Notes under the pieces: generated by a model
Told to the model about the DNA's origin: nothing
Databases searched by the model: none
The model's input: only the letters and a program-made list of their open reading frames with translations
Shown here: piece after piece, positions 17,085-25,146 of the stretch
Position numbering within the stretch: the first letter of the stretch is position 1
Layout of the letters: every line of letters begins with the position of its first letter
Program-made: the position numbers and the translations under genes
DNA from: Bin55 sp965199895
GTDB taxonomy: Bacteria > Pseudomonadota > Gammaproteobacteria > Pseudomonadales > Azotimanducaceae
Assembly (NCBI GenBank): GCA_965199895.1
Contig: CBDATJ010000014.1
Span: 1-54,957, forward strand
DNA: 54,957 nt
Reading direction: 5' to 3'

Positions 17085-17507
17085 ATCGACTGACTGGAGG
17101 GTTTCTGATTGAACCACAAACACAGAGTTCAAAAAGAAAGAGAAACGCAGTGCCAACAGCAACGAACCCTGCGCTCAGACGATTCCTGACTACCTCGCCC
17201 CGCAAACGGCACCTTTGTTGCTAGGATGCTCTTGAACTGAATGTTGGTATCCAGAGGGAGACTATCTATAAGAACGACTGATTCAGCGACTGTTAGACAT
17301 CGAAAGTGGGTTCAGGCTTTCGAGAACCATCAGCTTGAAGACAATTCAGTAGAAACGTTGCCTATACCTAGTCGACAACAAACAACATCACGGTTCTACC
17401 CTCCCAGCGGTTGATTTTTTCAACCCCAATAGAGTGATGTTTGATTGCGGTATAGGATGCCATTAAAGGTCGAGGTATTGGGAGGCTAGTGAATGATTAG
17501 AAGCTGA
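17085..17507 (-). pseudogene. smpB and SDR fragments (copy III)
   Basis: Read on the minus strand, 17507 to 17190 is the degraded 3' part of the SDR gene (with GTCGACTAGGTATAGGCAAC and a final GCGGGGCGAGGTAG). About 100 bases (17189 to 17085) then match the end of smpB before a deletion joins them to the leader. The order is the same as in copies I and II. The outer end overlaps the coding sequence of bamE. Confidence 0.75.
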
Positions 17508-17921
17508 ATTCTCTGCCTGTGAGGAATCTTCCAACTCTGGATTGGCTCCAGGGAACTCGAAGTCCCCAGTCATTGATACCAGCAGTTCTTCCTCAAAGGT
17601 GAGAGATAACAATTTGCGGGCACGTTGACCGTCTCGTCTTTCTACCGTCCAGATATAGTCCCAACGATTTATGTCGAACAAGTTCTGGTGTACTGGTTTC
17701 CCCAATACAAACTCTACCTGGACCTTGGTCATATTCGGTTCAAGCTGATCCACCATTTTCTGAGTAATGATGTTGCCCTGTTCGATTTCGGGGCGGTGCA
17801 TTCCAGGGACTTTGCAACCCGCTATTGCGAGTGCCAATACCAAACACAATAGCCAACCACTCGAAACGAACTTCAAGTGATTGGATCGACTGAGGTGACG
17901 GTTATTCATTTGTGAATCCAT
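17463..17921 (-). CDS. bamE: Outer membrane assembly lipoprotein BamE
   Basis: BamE (SmpA/OmlA) is a lipoprotein of the BAM complex that inserts beta-barrel proteins in the outer membrane. The 152-residue product has a lipobox (AIAGC, Cys at about 36) after a long basic N-region. The core is RPEIEQGNIITQKMVDQL, LEPNMTKVQVEFVLGKP and DINRWDYIWTVER. The conserved core ends near VSMTGDFEF. The last 14 residues (from SASNHS to YLDL) are encoded by the inverted repeat derived from the SDR gene, so the original C-terminal tail was probably replaced. The tail is not conserved in the family and function is likely kept. It faces recN on the same strand, 29 bases downstream of it. Confidence 0.93.
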   Translation of the reverse strand: MDSQMNNRHLSRSNHLKFVSSGWLLCLVLALAIAGCKVPGMHRPEIEQGNIITQKMVDQLEPNMTKVQVEFVLGKPVHQNLFDINRWDYIWTVERRDGQRARKLLSLTFEEELLVSMTGDFEFPGANPELEDSSQAENSASNHSLASQYLDL

Positions 17922-17950
17922 AGGTAGTTGTGGGTTCCCACCAGCTGGTC

Positions 17951-19600
17951 TTAAGACACTGCTTCTACTAAAAGAGTTCGAGCATAGTCACGACTACGTT
18001 CATTCACTCGTCTTCCTCCGACCATACGTGCGATCTCTTCAACACGTGATTCTCCAGTGAGCACCTCTAATTTTATTCCCTGCTCTGAACTCTTGGAGAC
18101 TAAGAGGTGAAAATGTCCCAGTGCGGCTACTTGTGGAGCGTGTGTAACGCAGATCACTTGGTTCTTTTGAGCTAACGAACGCAGGACTCTACCAACCACA
18201 TCCGCTGTAGTCCCTCCAACACCTACGTCAGCTTCGTCCAAGATCATAGAAGGTAATTTTGAAGACTCTGCGACTACGATGAGAATTGCTAGAGCAATTC
18301 GAGAGAGTTCACCCCCAGAGGCAACTATACTGAGTGGTTGAGCTGCGTAGCCTGGATTGGTAGCAACCAAAAACTCAACTGCATCGATTCCTCGACTGTT
18401 GCGAGTCAAGGAAAAATCAACTTCAAAGGTCACGCCAGGAAGAGAGATATCTTGGAGCGCATTCATGACTGCACCACAAAAGTCCTTTGCTCTCGATTGA
18501 CGCAACTTGGATAGTTTTTGTGCGTATTCATTGAACTTGCTCTCTGCTTCATTTACCTGTTGCTCAAGTGTTTCTAGCAACGCTTTCGAGTTGTGAATTT
18601 GAGCAAGACGGTTCTTCAATGTTTGTGTGTGCTCAAAAAGCGCAGACGCACTCACCTTGTGTTTTCTTGCTAAATCATGAATCTGGTTGAGCCGTTGATC
18701 AAGCTCTTCCAGCATAGCCTCATCGAACTCCAATGCTTCACTGTAGGTTCTTAGTGAGTATCTAGACTCTTCTAGCTGAATCTCCACTGAATGAAGTGTT
18801 TGCTTAACTTCATCAAGAGCAGGATGTTGATCGTCTATATCTGATACTGCCTTAGTGATTCCACTCAAATTAGATTGAACTTCAGATTCGATCTTTTCTA
18901 GCGATGCAAACACAGTCTGTAGTACATCTTGCGCTTGAGAATAGCGCTTGAACTCGGTCGATAGATTCTCAAACTCTGACTCATGTAAGTCGAGATCTTG
19001 CAGTTCTTCTACCTGATACGTTAACAATTCGGATTGAGTCAGTTCTAAACCTAGGCAAATTTGTTCGTCTTCCAGTTGCTGCCGACATTCTTGCCAAGTC
19101 TTGTAGAGTTGACCGATTTCATTGATCTTGGTGTCTTCAATCGCGAAATCATCAAACCAGTTCAGTTGAGCTGCCCGATCAAGCAATTGATGGCTCTCAA
19201 ACTGTCCATGAATTCCCACTAACGGAGCACACAGAGTCCTTAATCCATCCAACGTTGTCGCAACTCCATTGATCCAAGCTCTGGATCTTCCACTTGCGGA
19301 GGCTACTCTGCGGACGACACAACGATTTGGTTCTGATGTATCTACAAGCGACTGCTCTTTGAGAAACTTACAACTAGCACGAGAATGAGCAATATCAAAC
19401 TCTGCTGTGACTTCACACTGGTCTGCGCTCGATGAAATCCGATTTCGTCGAGCACGCGCGCCCAAAACCAGACTCAAAGCGTCTAGCAATATTGACTTAC
19501 CTGCGCCAGATTCACCCGTGATTACTGTTAACCCCGGCATGAACTCTATGTCGAGTGATTGAACAAGAGCGAAGTTGCGAACAGACAGATTAAGCAACAT
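17951..19600 (-). CDS. recN: DNA repair protein RecN
   Basis: RecN is an SMC-like ATPase acting early in recombinational repair of double-strand breaks. The 549-residue product has the N-terminal FALVQSLDIEF strand and Walker A GESGAGKS (about residues 30-37). Two long coiled-coil arms lie at about 155-370. The C-terminal ABC signature is VASGGELSRIALA, with Walker B and D-loop SMILDEADVGVGG and the H-loop near CVTHAPQVAALG. All key residues are present. It is the upstream gene of the recN-bamE pair on the minus strand. No LexA box was recognised in the 736 bases upstream. Confidence 0.97.
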   Translation of the reverse strand: MLLNLSVRNFALVQSLDIEFMPGLTVITGESGAGKSILLDALSLVLGARARRNRISSSADQCEVTAEFDIAHSRASCKFLKEQSLVDTSEPNRCVVRRVASASGRSRAWINGVATTLDGLRTLCAPLVGIHGQFESHQLLDRAAQLNWFDDFAIEDTKINEIGQLYKTWQECRQQLEDEQICLGLELTQSELLTYQVEELQDLDLHESEFENLSTEFKRYSQAQDVLQTVFASLEKIESEVQSNLSGITKAVSDIDDQHPALDEVKQTLHSVEIQLEESRYSLRTYSEALEFDEAMLEELDQRLNQIHDLARKHKVSASALFEHTQTLKNRLAQIHNSKALLETLEQQVNEAESKFNEYAQKLSKLRQSRAKDFCGAVMNALQDISLPGVTFEVDFSLTRNSRGIDAVEFLVATNPGYAAQPLSIVASGGELSRIALAILIVVAESSKLPSMILDEADVGVGGTTADVVGRVLRSLAQKNQVICVTHAPQVAALGHFHLLVSKSSEQGIKLEVLTGESRVEEIARMVGGRRVNERSRDYARTLLVEAVS

Positions 19601-20274
19601 AAATCAAAACTGTTGAACCACCCCTATCGTTGTCAGAGATCTCAATCAGAATTGTCTTAAGAATTGGAGCTAAGTCGCGACTGCTAGTTGTCATGGGAGA
19701 GTGATCTAGGTAGGTAGCTCAGCTTGGAATGAGTTTGAAACTTTGTTCAATGTTGATACACACAGTACCCGCGTCAACCAAAAGTAAAGTACAGCAAACA
19801 ACGCTTAGTCAGAAACCGAAACATTCGTCCAAAAACATCACAGAAAAGAAAAAACAATATCGTTGATATCGGATAAAGGTTTAACCAATACACCTATGCG
19901 ACAAAGAGAAGGCCGTACCACCTTAGGTAGTTATTGTCGAGAAAAACTTGTACTTCATAGGACTCTACGAGTTGTTCTCCTCCTTCATTTTGATACTTGT
20001 CAACCTATCGATTGGTCATCTGGTGAAAGCCGATCCACAGCCAGAGGTCAAGACCCCTGATGGATGTATGGATTTGAAACACCAAAAAAGACTGATGTTT
20101 CGATCCAATTTTCCTGATAGGAAATTCAATTTTAGGGAACAACCTCAAAAAAACAGCATGTGAGGTTGGTAGTCAGACTGCTACAGATGCTCTGAGTGAG
20201 GTTGTTTGAAAACACCTGGTTTCTACCTCTGTCAATGTATTCAATCCGCTAGATTCCAAAGTTTCAATCTCGTA
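19601..20274. other. Intergenic region between recN and grpE, no gene recognised
   Basis: About 670 bases between the divergent recN and grpE genes. Short open frames exist (for example 19948-20163, 71 codons) but have no recognisable domain, start signal or conservation evidence. In many gammaproteobacteria nadK lies at this position; I could not recognise it here. The stretch is AT-rich near 19840-19860 and presumably contains the recN promoter. Confidence 0.5.
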
Positions 20275-20303
20275 CTTGAAACTGTTCGAGATAGACCCCA
20301 CAT
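20275..20303 (+). promoter_or_regulatory. Sigma-32 (heat-shock) promoter of grpE
   Basis: CTTGAA (20275-20280) is followed after 15 bases by CCCCACAT (20296-20303). This matches the RpoH consensus CTTGAA / CCCCATnT with a normal spacer. Transcription would start about 30 bases before the grpE ATG at 20337. Confidence 0.8.
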
Positions 20304-20336
20304 TATTTATGAACCTAGAGCGTTAGGACTTAGTGC

Positions 20337-20984
20337 ATGGATTCAAGAAACAAAAAGAAACCAGGACCAGAAAACTCACAGCCATTGGAAGACTCAACTG
20401 TAACCACCTCAACAGCTGAAGCTGAAACGAATTTAGGTGAAGAAACTGTCGCTGATGTTGAAATCGATGTCATGCAATCTGATGAAACTGAAATTTCAGA
20501 CACCGACCCTATTGTTGAAGTTCTTCAGCGAGAAATTGATCGGATGACACTCGAGTTGGACGAAGCAAATGATCGCACACATCGTGCTCATGCAGAGACC
20601 GAGAATGTGCGTCGGAGAATGCACCGAGAACGAGAAAATGCTGAGAAATACTCTATTACCAAGTTTGCAAAAGAGTTACTCACACCACTGGATACCTTTG
20701 ACAACGCACTGACAACCCTTCAAGATTCAGACACTGACCAGAGTGTCGTTCAAGGTTTTGGGCTATCCGTTAAAGCACTAATGGATGCTGTTTCAAAGTT
20801 TGGAGTGGTTGCATTCGATCCTCGAGGTGAAGTATTCGACCCCGAGCGTCATAAAGCAGTGACCTACGCTCCTCACAAAGATGCTGAGCCGGGTACTGTA
20901 ACTGCTGTACTACGAAAAGGCTACTTGATTCACGACCGTCTGTTACGAGAAGCTGAGGTCGTAGTTGCCAAAGAACCAGAGTAG
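20337..20984 (+). CDS. grpE: Nucleotide exchange factor GrpE
   Basis: GrpE releases ADP from DnaK. The 215-residue protein has an acidic, poorly conserved N-terminus (1-60), a long dimerising helix (about 60-115, EREIDRMTLELDEANDRTHRAHAETENVRRR in overlapping pieces), and the C-terminal beta domain with FDPERHKAVTY and AVLRKGYLIHDRLLREAEVVV. This region is diagnostic for GrpE. It lies directly upstream of dnaK and dnaJ under its own sigma-32 promoter. Confidence 0.96.
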   Translation: MDSRNKKKPGPENSQPLEDSTVTTSTAEAETNLGEETVADVEIDVMQSDETEISDTDPIVEVLQREIDRMTLELDEANDRTHRAHAETENVRRRMHRERENAEKYSITKFAKELLTPLDTFDNALTTLQDSDTDQSVVQGFGLSVKALMDAVSKFGVVAFDPRGEVFDPERHKAVTYAPHKDAEPGTVTAVLRKGYLIHDRLLREAEVVVAKEPE

Positions 20985-21009
20985 TGAAGCTGACCCAGTG
21001 AGAAGGGAA

Positions 21010-21038
21010 CTTGAAAACGCTCAACTTAACCCCCAATA
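21010..21038 (+). promoter_or_regulatory. Sigma-32 (heat-shock) promoter of dnaK
   Basis: CTTGAAA (21010-21016), 14 bases, then CCCCAATA (21031-21038), a good RpoH-type promoter. It lies in the 110-base gap between grpE and dnaK and gives dnaK a second heat-inducible start independent of the grpE promoter. Confidence 0.75.
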
Positions 21039-21094
21039 CACATTTACAACTGATCGCATTCTAAAAGCGGTCTCAAACCAGATTAGGAATCAAA

Positions 21095-23047
21095 ATGTCA
21101 AAGACCATAGGAATTGATTTAGGTACAACGAATTCCTGTGTTGCATTGCTTGAAGGCAGTGAACCGAGAGTTATCGAAAACTCTGAAGGAGATCGAACCA
21201 CACCCTCCGTCGTCGCGTATACCGAAAAAGGTGAAGTCCTAGTCGGACAAAGTGCTAAACGACAAGCAGTCACCAATCCAAGTAATACCGTGTTCGCGGT
21301 TAAGCGGCTCATCGGACGACGTTACCAAGATGATGTTGTCAGTAGAGACAAGGACATGGTACCGTACAAGATTGTATCAGCGAATAATGGCGATGCTTGG
21401 GTAGAAGTACGTGGAGAGCAGAAAGCTCCACCGCAAGTGTCTGCAGAAATTCTTAAAAAAATGAAGAAAACAGCTGAAGATTACCTGGGTGAACCCGTAA
21501 CCGATGCTGTGATCACTGTTCCCGCTTACTTCAACGACTCACAACGTCAAGCAACCAAAGATGCCGGAAAAATCGCTGGCCTTGAAGTCAAGCGAATCAT
21601 CAACGAACCAACGGCAGCCGCTCTTGCTTACGGCTTGGATAAGCAACGAGGTGATTCAAAAATTGCTGTCTATGACCTTGGTGGCGGTACATTCGATATC
21701 TCTATCATTGAGATTGCAGATGTAGATGGTTCGCAACAGTTCGAGGTCCTCTCCACCAACGGAGACACCTTCTTAGGCGGTGAGGACTTCGACTTACAGA
21801 TCATCGAATATTTGGCAGAGGAATTCAGGAGCCAAAACAGTATTGATTTGCGAAACGATCCGTTAGCGCTACAACGACTTAAAGAAGCAGCTGAAAAAGC
21901 AAAGATCGAACTCTCATCTAGCCAAGAAACAGACGTAAATCTGCCCTTTATCACGGCTGACCAAACCGGACCCAAACACTTGGTGGTAAGAGTCACCCGA
22001 GCTAAACTTGAATCTCTTGTTGAAAACCTCGTCGAACAAACAATCACTCCTTGTGCTACCGCAATCAAGGATGCTGGTGTCAGCATTAGCGATATCAACG
22101 ATGTCATCTTGGTTGGAGGACAAACCCGCATGCCACTGGTACAAGAACGAGTGAAGAAGTTCTTCGGTCGAGATCCTCGCAAAGATGTCAATCCAGACGA
22201 AGCAGTCGCCATCGGCGCAAGCATCCAAGGCGGTGTTCTGTCGAGCGATATCAAAGATGTCTTGTTGCTTGATGTCACCCCTCTGTCACTCGGAATCGAA
22301 ACCCTGGGTGGCGTGATGACTCCACTCATTGAGAAGAATACAACGATTCCAACTCGAAAGAATCAAACTTTTTCCACTGCAGAAAACAACCAGCCAGCAG
22401 TGACGATTCATGTGTTACAAGGAGAGCGCAAACAAGCCTCTCAAAACAAGTCACTCGGTCAGTTTGATTTAGCAGGTATTCCCCCTGCCCCACGCGGTGT
22501 CCCTCAAATCGAAGTTAGCTTTGATATTGATGCAAACGGAATCTTGAACGTGAAAGCGGTAGATAAGGCTACGAACAAAGAGCAATCTATCGTGATCAAA
22601 GCTTCTAGTGGTTTGTCTGATGAAGAAATCACCACCATGATCCAAGATGCGGAATCTCACTCTGCCGAAGATGAAAAATTCGCTGCTGTGGTTGCACTCC
22701 GAAACCAAGCCGATGCTGTGATCCATACCACTCGCAAGATGGTCGAAGATTTGGGCACCAAGGTAACTGAAGAAGAAAGAACTTCTATCAACACCGCAAT
22801 TACTGAGCTCGAAGCTGCTATCCAGACTGACGACAAGGACAAGATCGAAGCTGCCTTAACTGAGCTATCTCGAATAACTGAACCCGTAGTCCAGCGGATG
22901 TACCAAGATCCCAACGCGGCTGCAGCAGGAGCTGACCCGGGTTCACAAAACTTCAATCCTGGCGATGCACAGGGCGAACCTGTTGATGGTAGTAGCACAG
23001 ACGATGCTGTCGATGCAGAGTTCGAAGAAGTGAAGGATAACAAGTAA
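21095..23047 (+). CDS. dnaK: Chaperone DnaK (Hsp70)
   Basis: ATP-dependent Hsp70 chaperone of 650 residues. The N-terminal nucleotide-binding domain shows IGIDLGTTNSC, PAYFNDSQRQATKDAG, INEPTAAALAYG, YDLGGGTFDISI and LVGGQTRMPLVQ. The substrate domain begins after the linker DVLLLDVTPLSLGIET (about 385-400) and has the helical lid with a variable Gly/Asp-rich tail. The end, EFEEVKDNK, is close to the EEVKDKK terminus of gammaproteobacterial DnaK. It is followed by dnaJ after about 70 bases. Confidence 0.99.
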   Translation: MSKTIGIDLGTTNSCVALLEGSEPRVIENSEGDRTTPSVVAYTEKGEVLVGQSAKRQAVTNPSNTVFAVKRLIGRRYQDDVVSRDKDMVPYKIVSANNGDAWVEVRGEQKAPPQVSAEILKKMKKTAEDYLGEPVTDAVITVPAYFNDSQRQATKDAGKIAGLEVKRIINEPTAAALAYGLDKQRGDSKIAVYDLGGGTFDISIIEIADVDGSQQFEVLSTNGDTFLGGEDFDLQIIEYLAEEFRSQNSIDLRNDPLALQRLKEAAEKAKIELSSSQETDVNLPFITADQTGPKHLVVRVTRAKLESLVENLVEQTITPCATAIKDAGVSISDINDVILVGGQTRMPLVQERVKKFFGRDPRKDVNPDEAVAIGASIQGGVLSSDIKDVLLLDVTPLSLGIETLGGVMTPLIEKNTTIPTRKNQTFSTAENNQPAVTIHVLQGERKQASQNKSLGQFDLAGIPPAPRGVPQIEVSFDIDANGILNVKAVDKATNKEQSIVIKASSGLSDEEITTMIQDAESHSAEDEKFAAVVALRNQADAVIHTTRKMVEDLGTKVTEEERTSINTAITELEAAIQTDDKDKIEAALTELSRITEPVVQRMYQDPNAAAAGADPGSQNFNPGDAQGEPVDGSSTDDAVDAEFEEVKDNK

Positions 23048-23115
23048 TTCCATCTCTAACTTATTGGTATAAACGAAATATAAGAGGGAGCGACTGACTG
23101 TCTATTCAAGCAACC

Positions 23116-24258
23116 ATGGCTAAGCAAGATTATTACGGCATCCTAGGCATCTCCAAAGATGCTACGGACAGCGAGATCAAGAACGCTTATCGTCGCTTGG
23201 CTATGAAATATCACCCCGATCGAAATCCAGACGAACCGAATGCCGAAGAACGCTTCAAAGAAGCTTCGGAGGCATTCGATGTTCTTTCTAATGCGGAAAA
23301 ACGAGCTCGGTATGATCAGTTTGGACACGATGGGATCGACGGGATGCAAAGCGGATTCAATCCTTTTGCAAACGGTCAAGGATTAGAAGACATTCTCAAC
23401 AATTTGGACAGTGTGTTCGGAAACATGTTCAGCGACGTACGCGGTACTCGCGGGCAAGTTAACAACCGAGGATCAGATCTACGATACGGGCTAACTATAG
23501 AGCTGGAACAAGCAGTTATGGGAGACAAGATTCAGATTAGTTTCCCTGCTCTTCGCACCTGTGGAGACTGTAATGGCTCGGGTGCTACACCAGGGACATC
23601 CAGGTACAAATGTCAAGATTGCAGAGGAACAGGAACACTACAGTCCCGACAGGATTTCTTTTTTGTCCAACGTACGTGTGGACGATGTCAAGGTACCGGC
23701 GAAGTACTAGAAAAGCCATGCAACAAGTGTCGAGGTCAAGGACGAGTCAATCGAGAAAAGACTCTTTCGATTTCTGTCCCTCCCGGTGTAGACAGCGGAA
23801 CTCGATTAAGAGTATCTGGAGAAGGAGAAAGTGGAATCAACGGCGGCCCACCGGGGGATCTCTATGTTGAATTTAGCATCGCACCCCATCACATCTTTCA
23901 ACGTCAAAAAGACAACTTGATTTGTGAAGTCCCGATTACCTTCACGCAAGCGGCATTAGGTGCTGAAGTAAATATTCCCACTCTGCAAGGGAACGTAAAA
24001 TTGCGAGTGCCCCAAGAAACTCAAACGGGCAAAATGTTCCGATTACGTGGTCGAGGTGTACCATCTTTACGTGGAAGCTCTCAAGGAGATCTACTCTGCC
24101 GAGTAGTAGTCGAAACCCCCGTGAAACTATCTTCCAAACAGCGAGAATTACTCGAACAACTGGAAACCACTTTAGAAGTTTCGGAACGCAACACTCCTAA
24201 AGGAAACTCATTCTTCCGCTCGGTACGAGAATTTATTGACCGGATCAAGCCCACTTAA
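23116..24258 (+). CDS. dnaJ: Co-chaperone DnaJ (Hsp40)
   Basis: Type I Hsp40 of 380 residues that stimulates DnaK ATPase and delivers clients. The J domain (1-70) has the essential HPD at residues 33-35. A Gly/Phe-rich stretch follows (around GFNPFANGQG). Four CxxCxGxG zinc repeats (CGDCNGSG, CQDCRGTG, CGRCQGTG, CNKCRGQG; about 150-210) and two C-terminal beta domains complete the protein. All metal ligands are present. The last 23 bases overlap the start of dapB. Confidence 0.98.
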   Translation: MAKQDYYGILGISKDATDSEIKNAYRRLAMKYHPDRNPDEPNAEERFKEASEAFDVLSNAEKRARYDQFGHDGIDGMQSGFNPFANGQGLEDILNNLDSVFGNMFSDVRGTRGQVNNRGSDLRYGLTIELEQAVMGDKIQISFPALRTCGDCNGSGATPGTSRYKCQDCRGTGTLQSRQDFFFVQRTCGRCQGTGEVLEKPCNKCRGQGRVNREKTLSISVPPGVDSGTRLRVSGEGESGINGGPPGDLYVEFSIAPHHIFQRQKDNLICEVPITFTQAALGAEVNIPTLQGNVKLRVPQETQTGKMFRLRGRGVPSLRGSSQGDLLCRVVVETPVKLSSKQRELLEQLETTLEVSERNTPKGNSFFRSVREFIDRIKPT

Positions 24259-25087
24259 TCCCGATTTACCCCCAACGCGCATTGCTGTTTGCGGTAGTGC
24301 AGGCAAGATGGGGTGTGAAATTCATAGAGCGGCAGCTAACCACTCATTATTCACTGTCTCTGGCGCACTAGAATGTGCTGGTTCTGCTAATTTGGGACTC
24401 GATGCAGGAGAAATTGCTGGCATCGGCAGCTTGGGAATCAGCATCACCGACGATCCAAGCGAAGCACTTGCTGATACAGATGTAGCTATTGATTTCAGTG
24501 TCCCATTGGGTACTTTATCCCTACTTCCAACCTGCATTCAACAACAAATCGGCATGGTAATCGGTACTACAGGCTTGGAACCCAAACAAAAAAAACTGCT
24601 ACAGAAGGCTTCCAATCAAATCCCCATTCTCCATGCTCCCAACATGAGTGTGGGTGTCAACGTTGCCTTTAATTTAGTCGATATTGCAACACGTGCCCTA
24701 GGCGATGATGTAGATATCGAAATTTTTGAAACACACCATCGTAACAAAGTAGATGCACCTTCCGGTACTGCTTTAAGGTTAGGTGAAGTCGCTGCAAACG
24801 CTCGCAGTCACCATCTAGAAGACATCGCTCAGCACGGAAGATTCGGAGGAGACACTGCCCGAGATTCTGGAACCATAACCTTTCACGCAGCACGGGGTGG
24901 GGACGTAGTCGGTGAACACACTGTAGTGTACTACTCCCACGGCGAAAGAGTCGAAATCACTCATCGTGCTACCAACCGAGCCAATTTCGCTCAAGGTGCT
25001 CTTCGGGCAGCAGAATTCATTGCTCTACAGCGTTCAGAAGGCAATACTGGGATGTTCAGCATGAATGAAGTACTGGGTCTTGGCTAA
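24236..25087 (+). CDS. dapB: 4-hydroxy-tetrahydrodipicolinate reductase
   Basis: DapB catalyses the NAD(P)H-dependent step to tetrahydrodipicolinate in lysine and diaminopimelate synthesis. The 283-residue protein has the Rossmann motif VCGSAGKMG, GTTGLEPKQ, HAPNMSVGVN and the active-site EIFETHHRNKVDAPSGTAL with the catalytic histidine pair and lysine. The only usable start before the Rossmann motif is TTG at 24236, overlapping dnaJ by 23 bases. This suggests translational coupling, so part of dapB expression may follow heat-shock transcription. Confidence 0.95.
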   Translation: MTGSSPLNPDLPPTRIAVCGSAGKMGCEIHRAAANHSLFTVSGALECAGSANLGLDAGEIAGIGSLGISITDDPSEALADTDVAIDFSVPLGTLSLLPTCIQQQIGMVIGTTGLEPKQKKLLQKASNQIPILHAPNMSVGVNVAFNLVDIATRALGDDVDIEIFETHHRNKVDAPSGTALRLGEVAANARSHHLEDIAQHGRFGGDTARDSGTITFHAARGGDVVGEHTVVYYSHGERVEITHRATNRANFAQGALRAAEFIALQRSEGNTGMFSMNEVLGLG

Positions 25088-25146
25088 CGGATCCACAAGA
25101 TTTGTTTCCGAGCAAAACCTATTGAGACTTTACTACTAGGTAGTGT

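Larger units (their letters stand above)
15597..17507 (-). repeat. Right arm of large inverted repeat (copy III)
   Basis: This is the reverse complement partner of 10485-12708. It extends from codon ~141 of D1 through the secreted-protein gene, leader, and smpB and SDR fragments, and ends inside the last 14 codons of bamE. Compared with the left arm it lacks about 300 bases of smpB. The two arms lie about 2.9 kb apart, with the rest of copy III D1 and all of D2 in the loop. Confidence 0.8.

Noticed and set aside
5262..17507. Diversity-generating retroelement or transposon as the cause of the variable, repeated genes
   Set aside because: No reverse transcriptase, transposase, integrase, template repeat or terminal repeats are visible in the window.
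19948..20163. 71-codon frame before grpE
   Set aside because: No domain, no ribosome site, and overlaps other equally long chance frames.
21670..22329. 219-codon minus-strand frame within dnaK
   Set aside because: It is an antisense shadow of a highly conserved gene.
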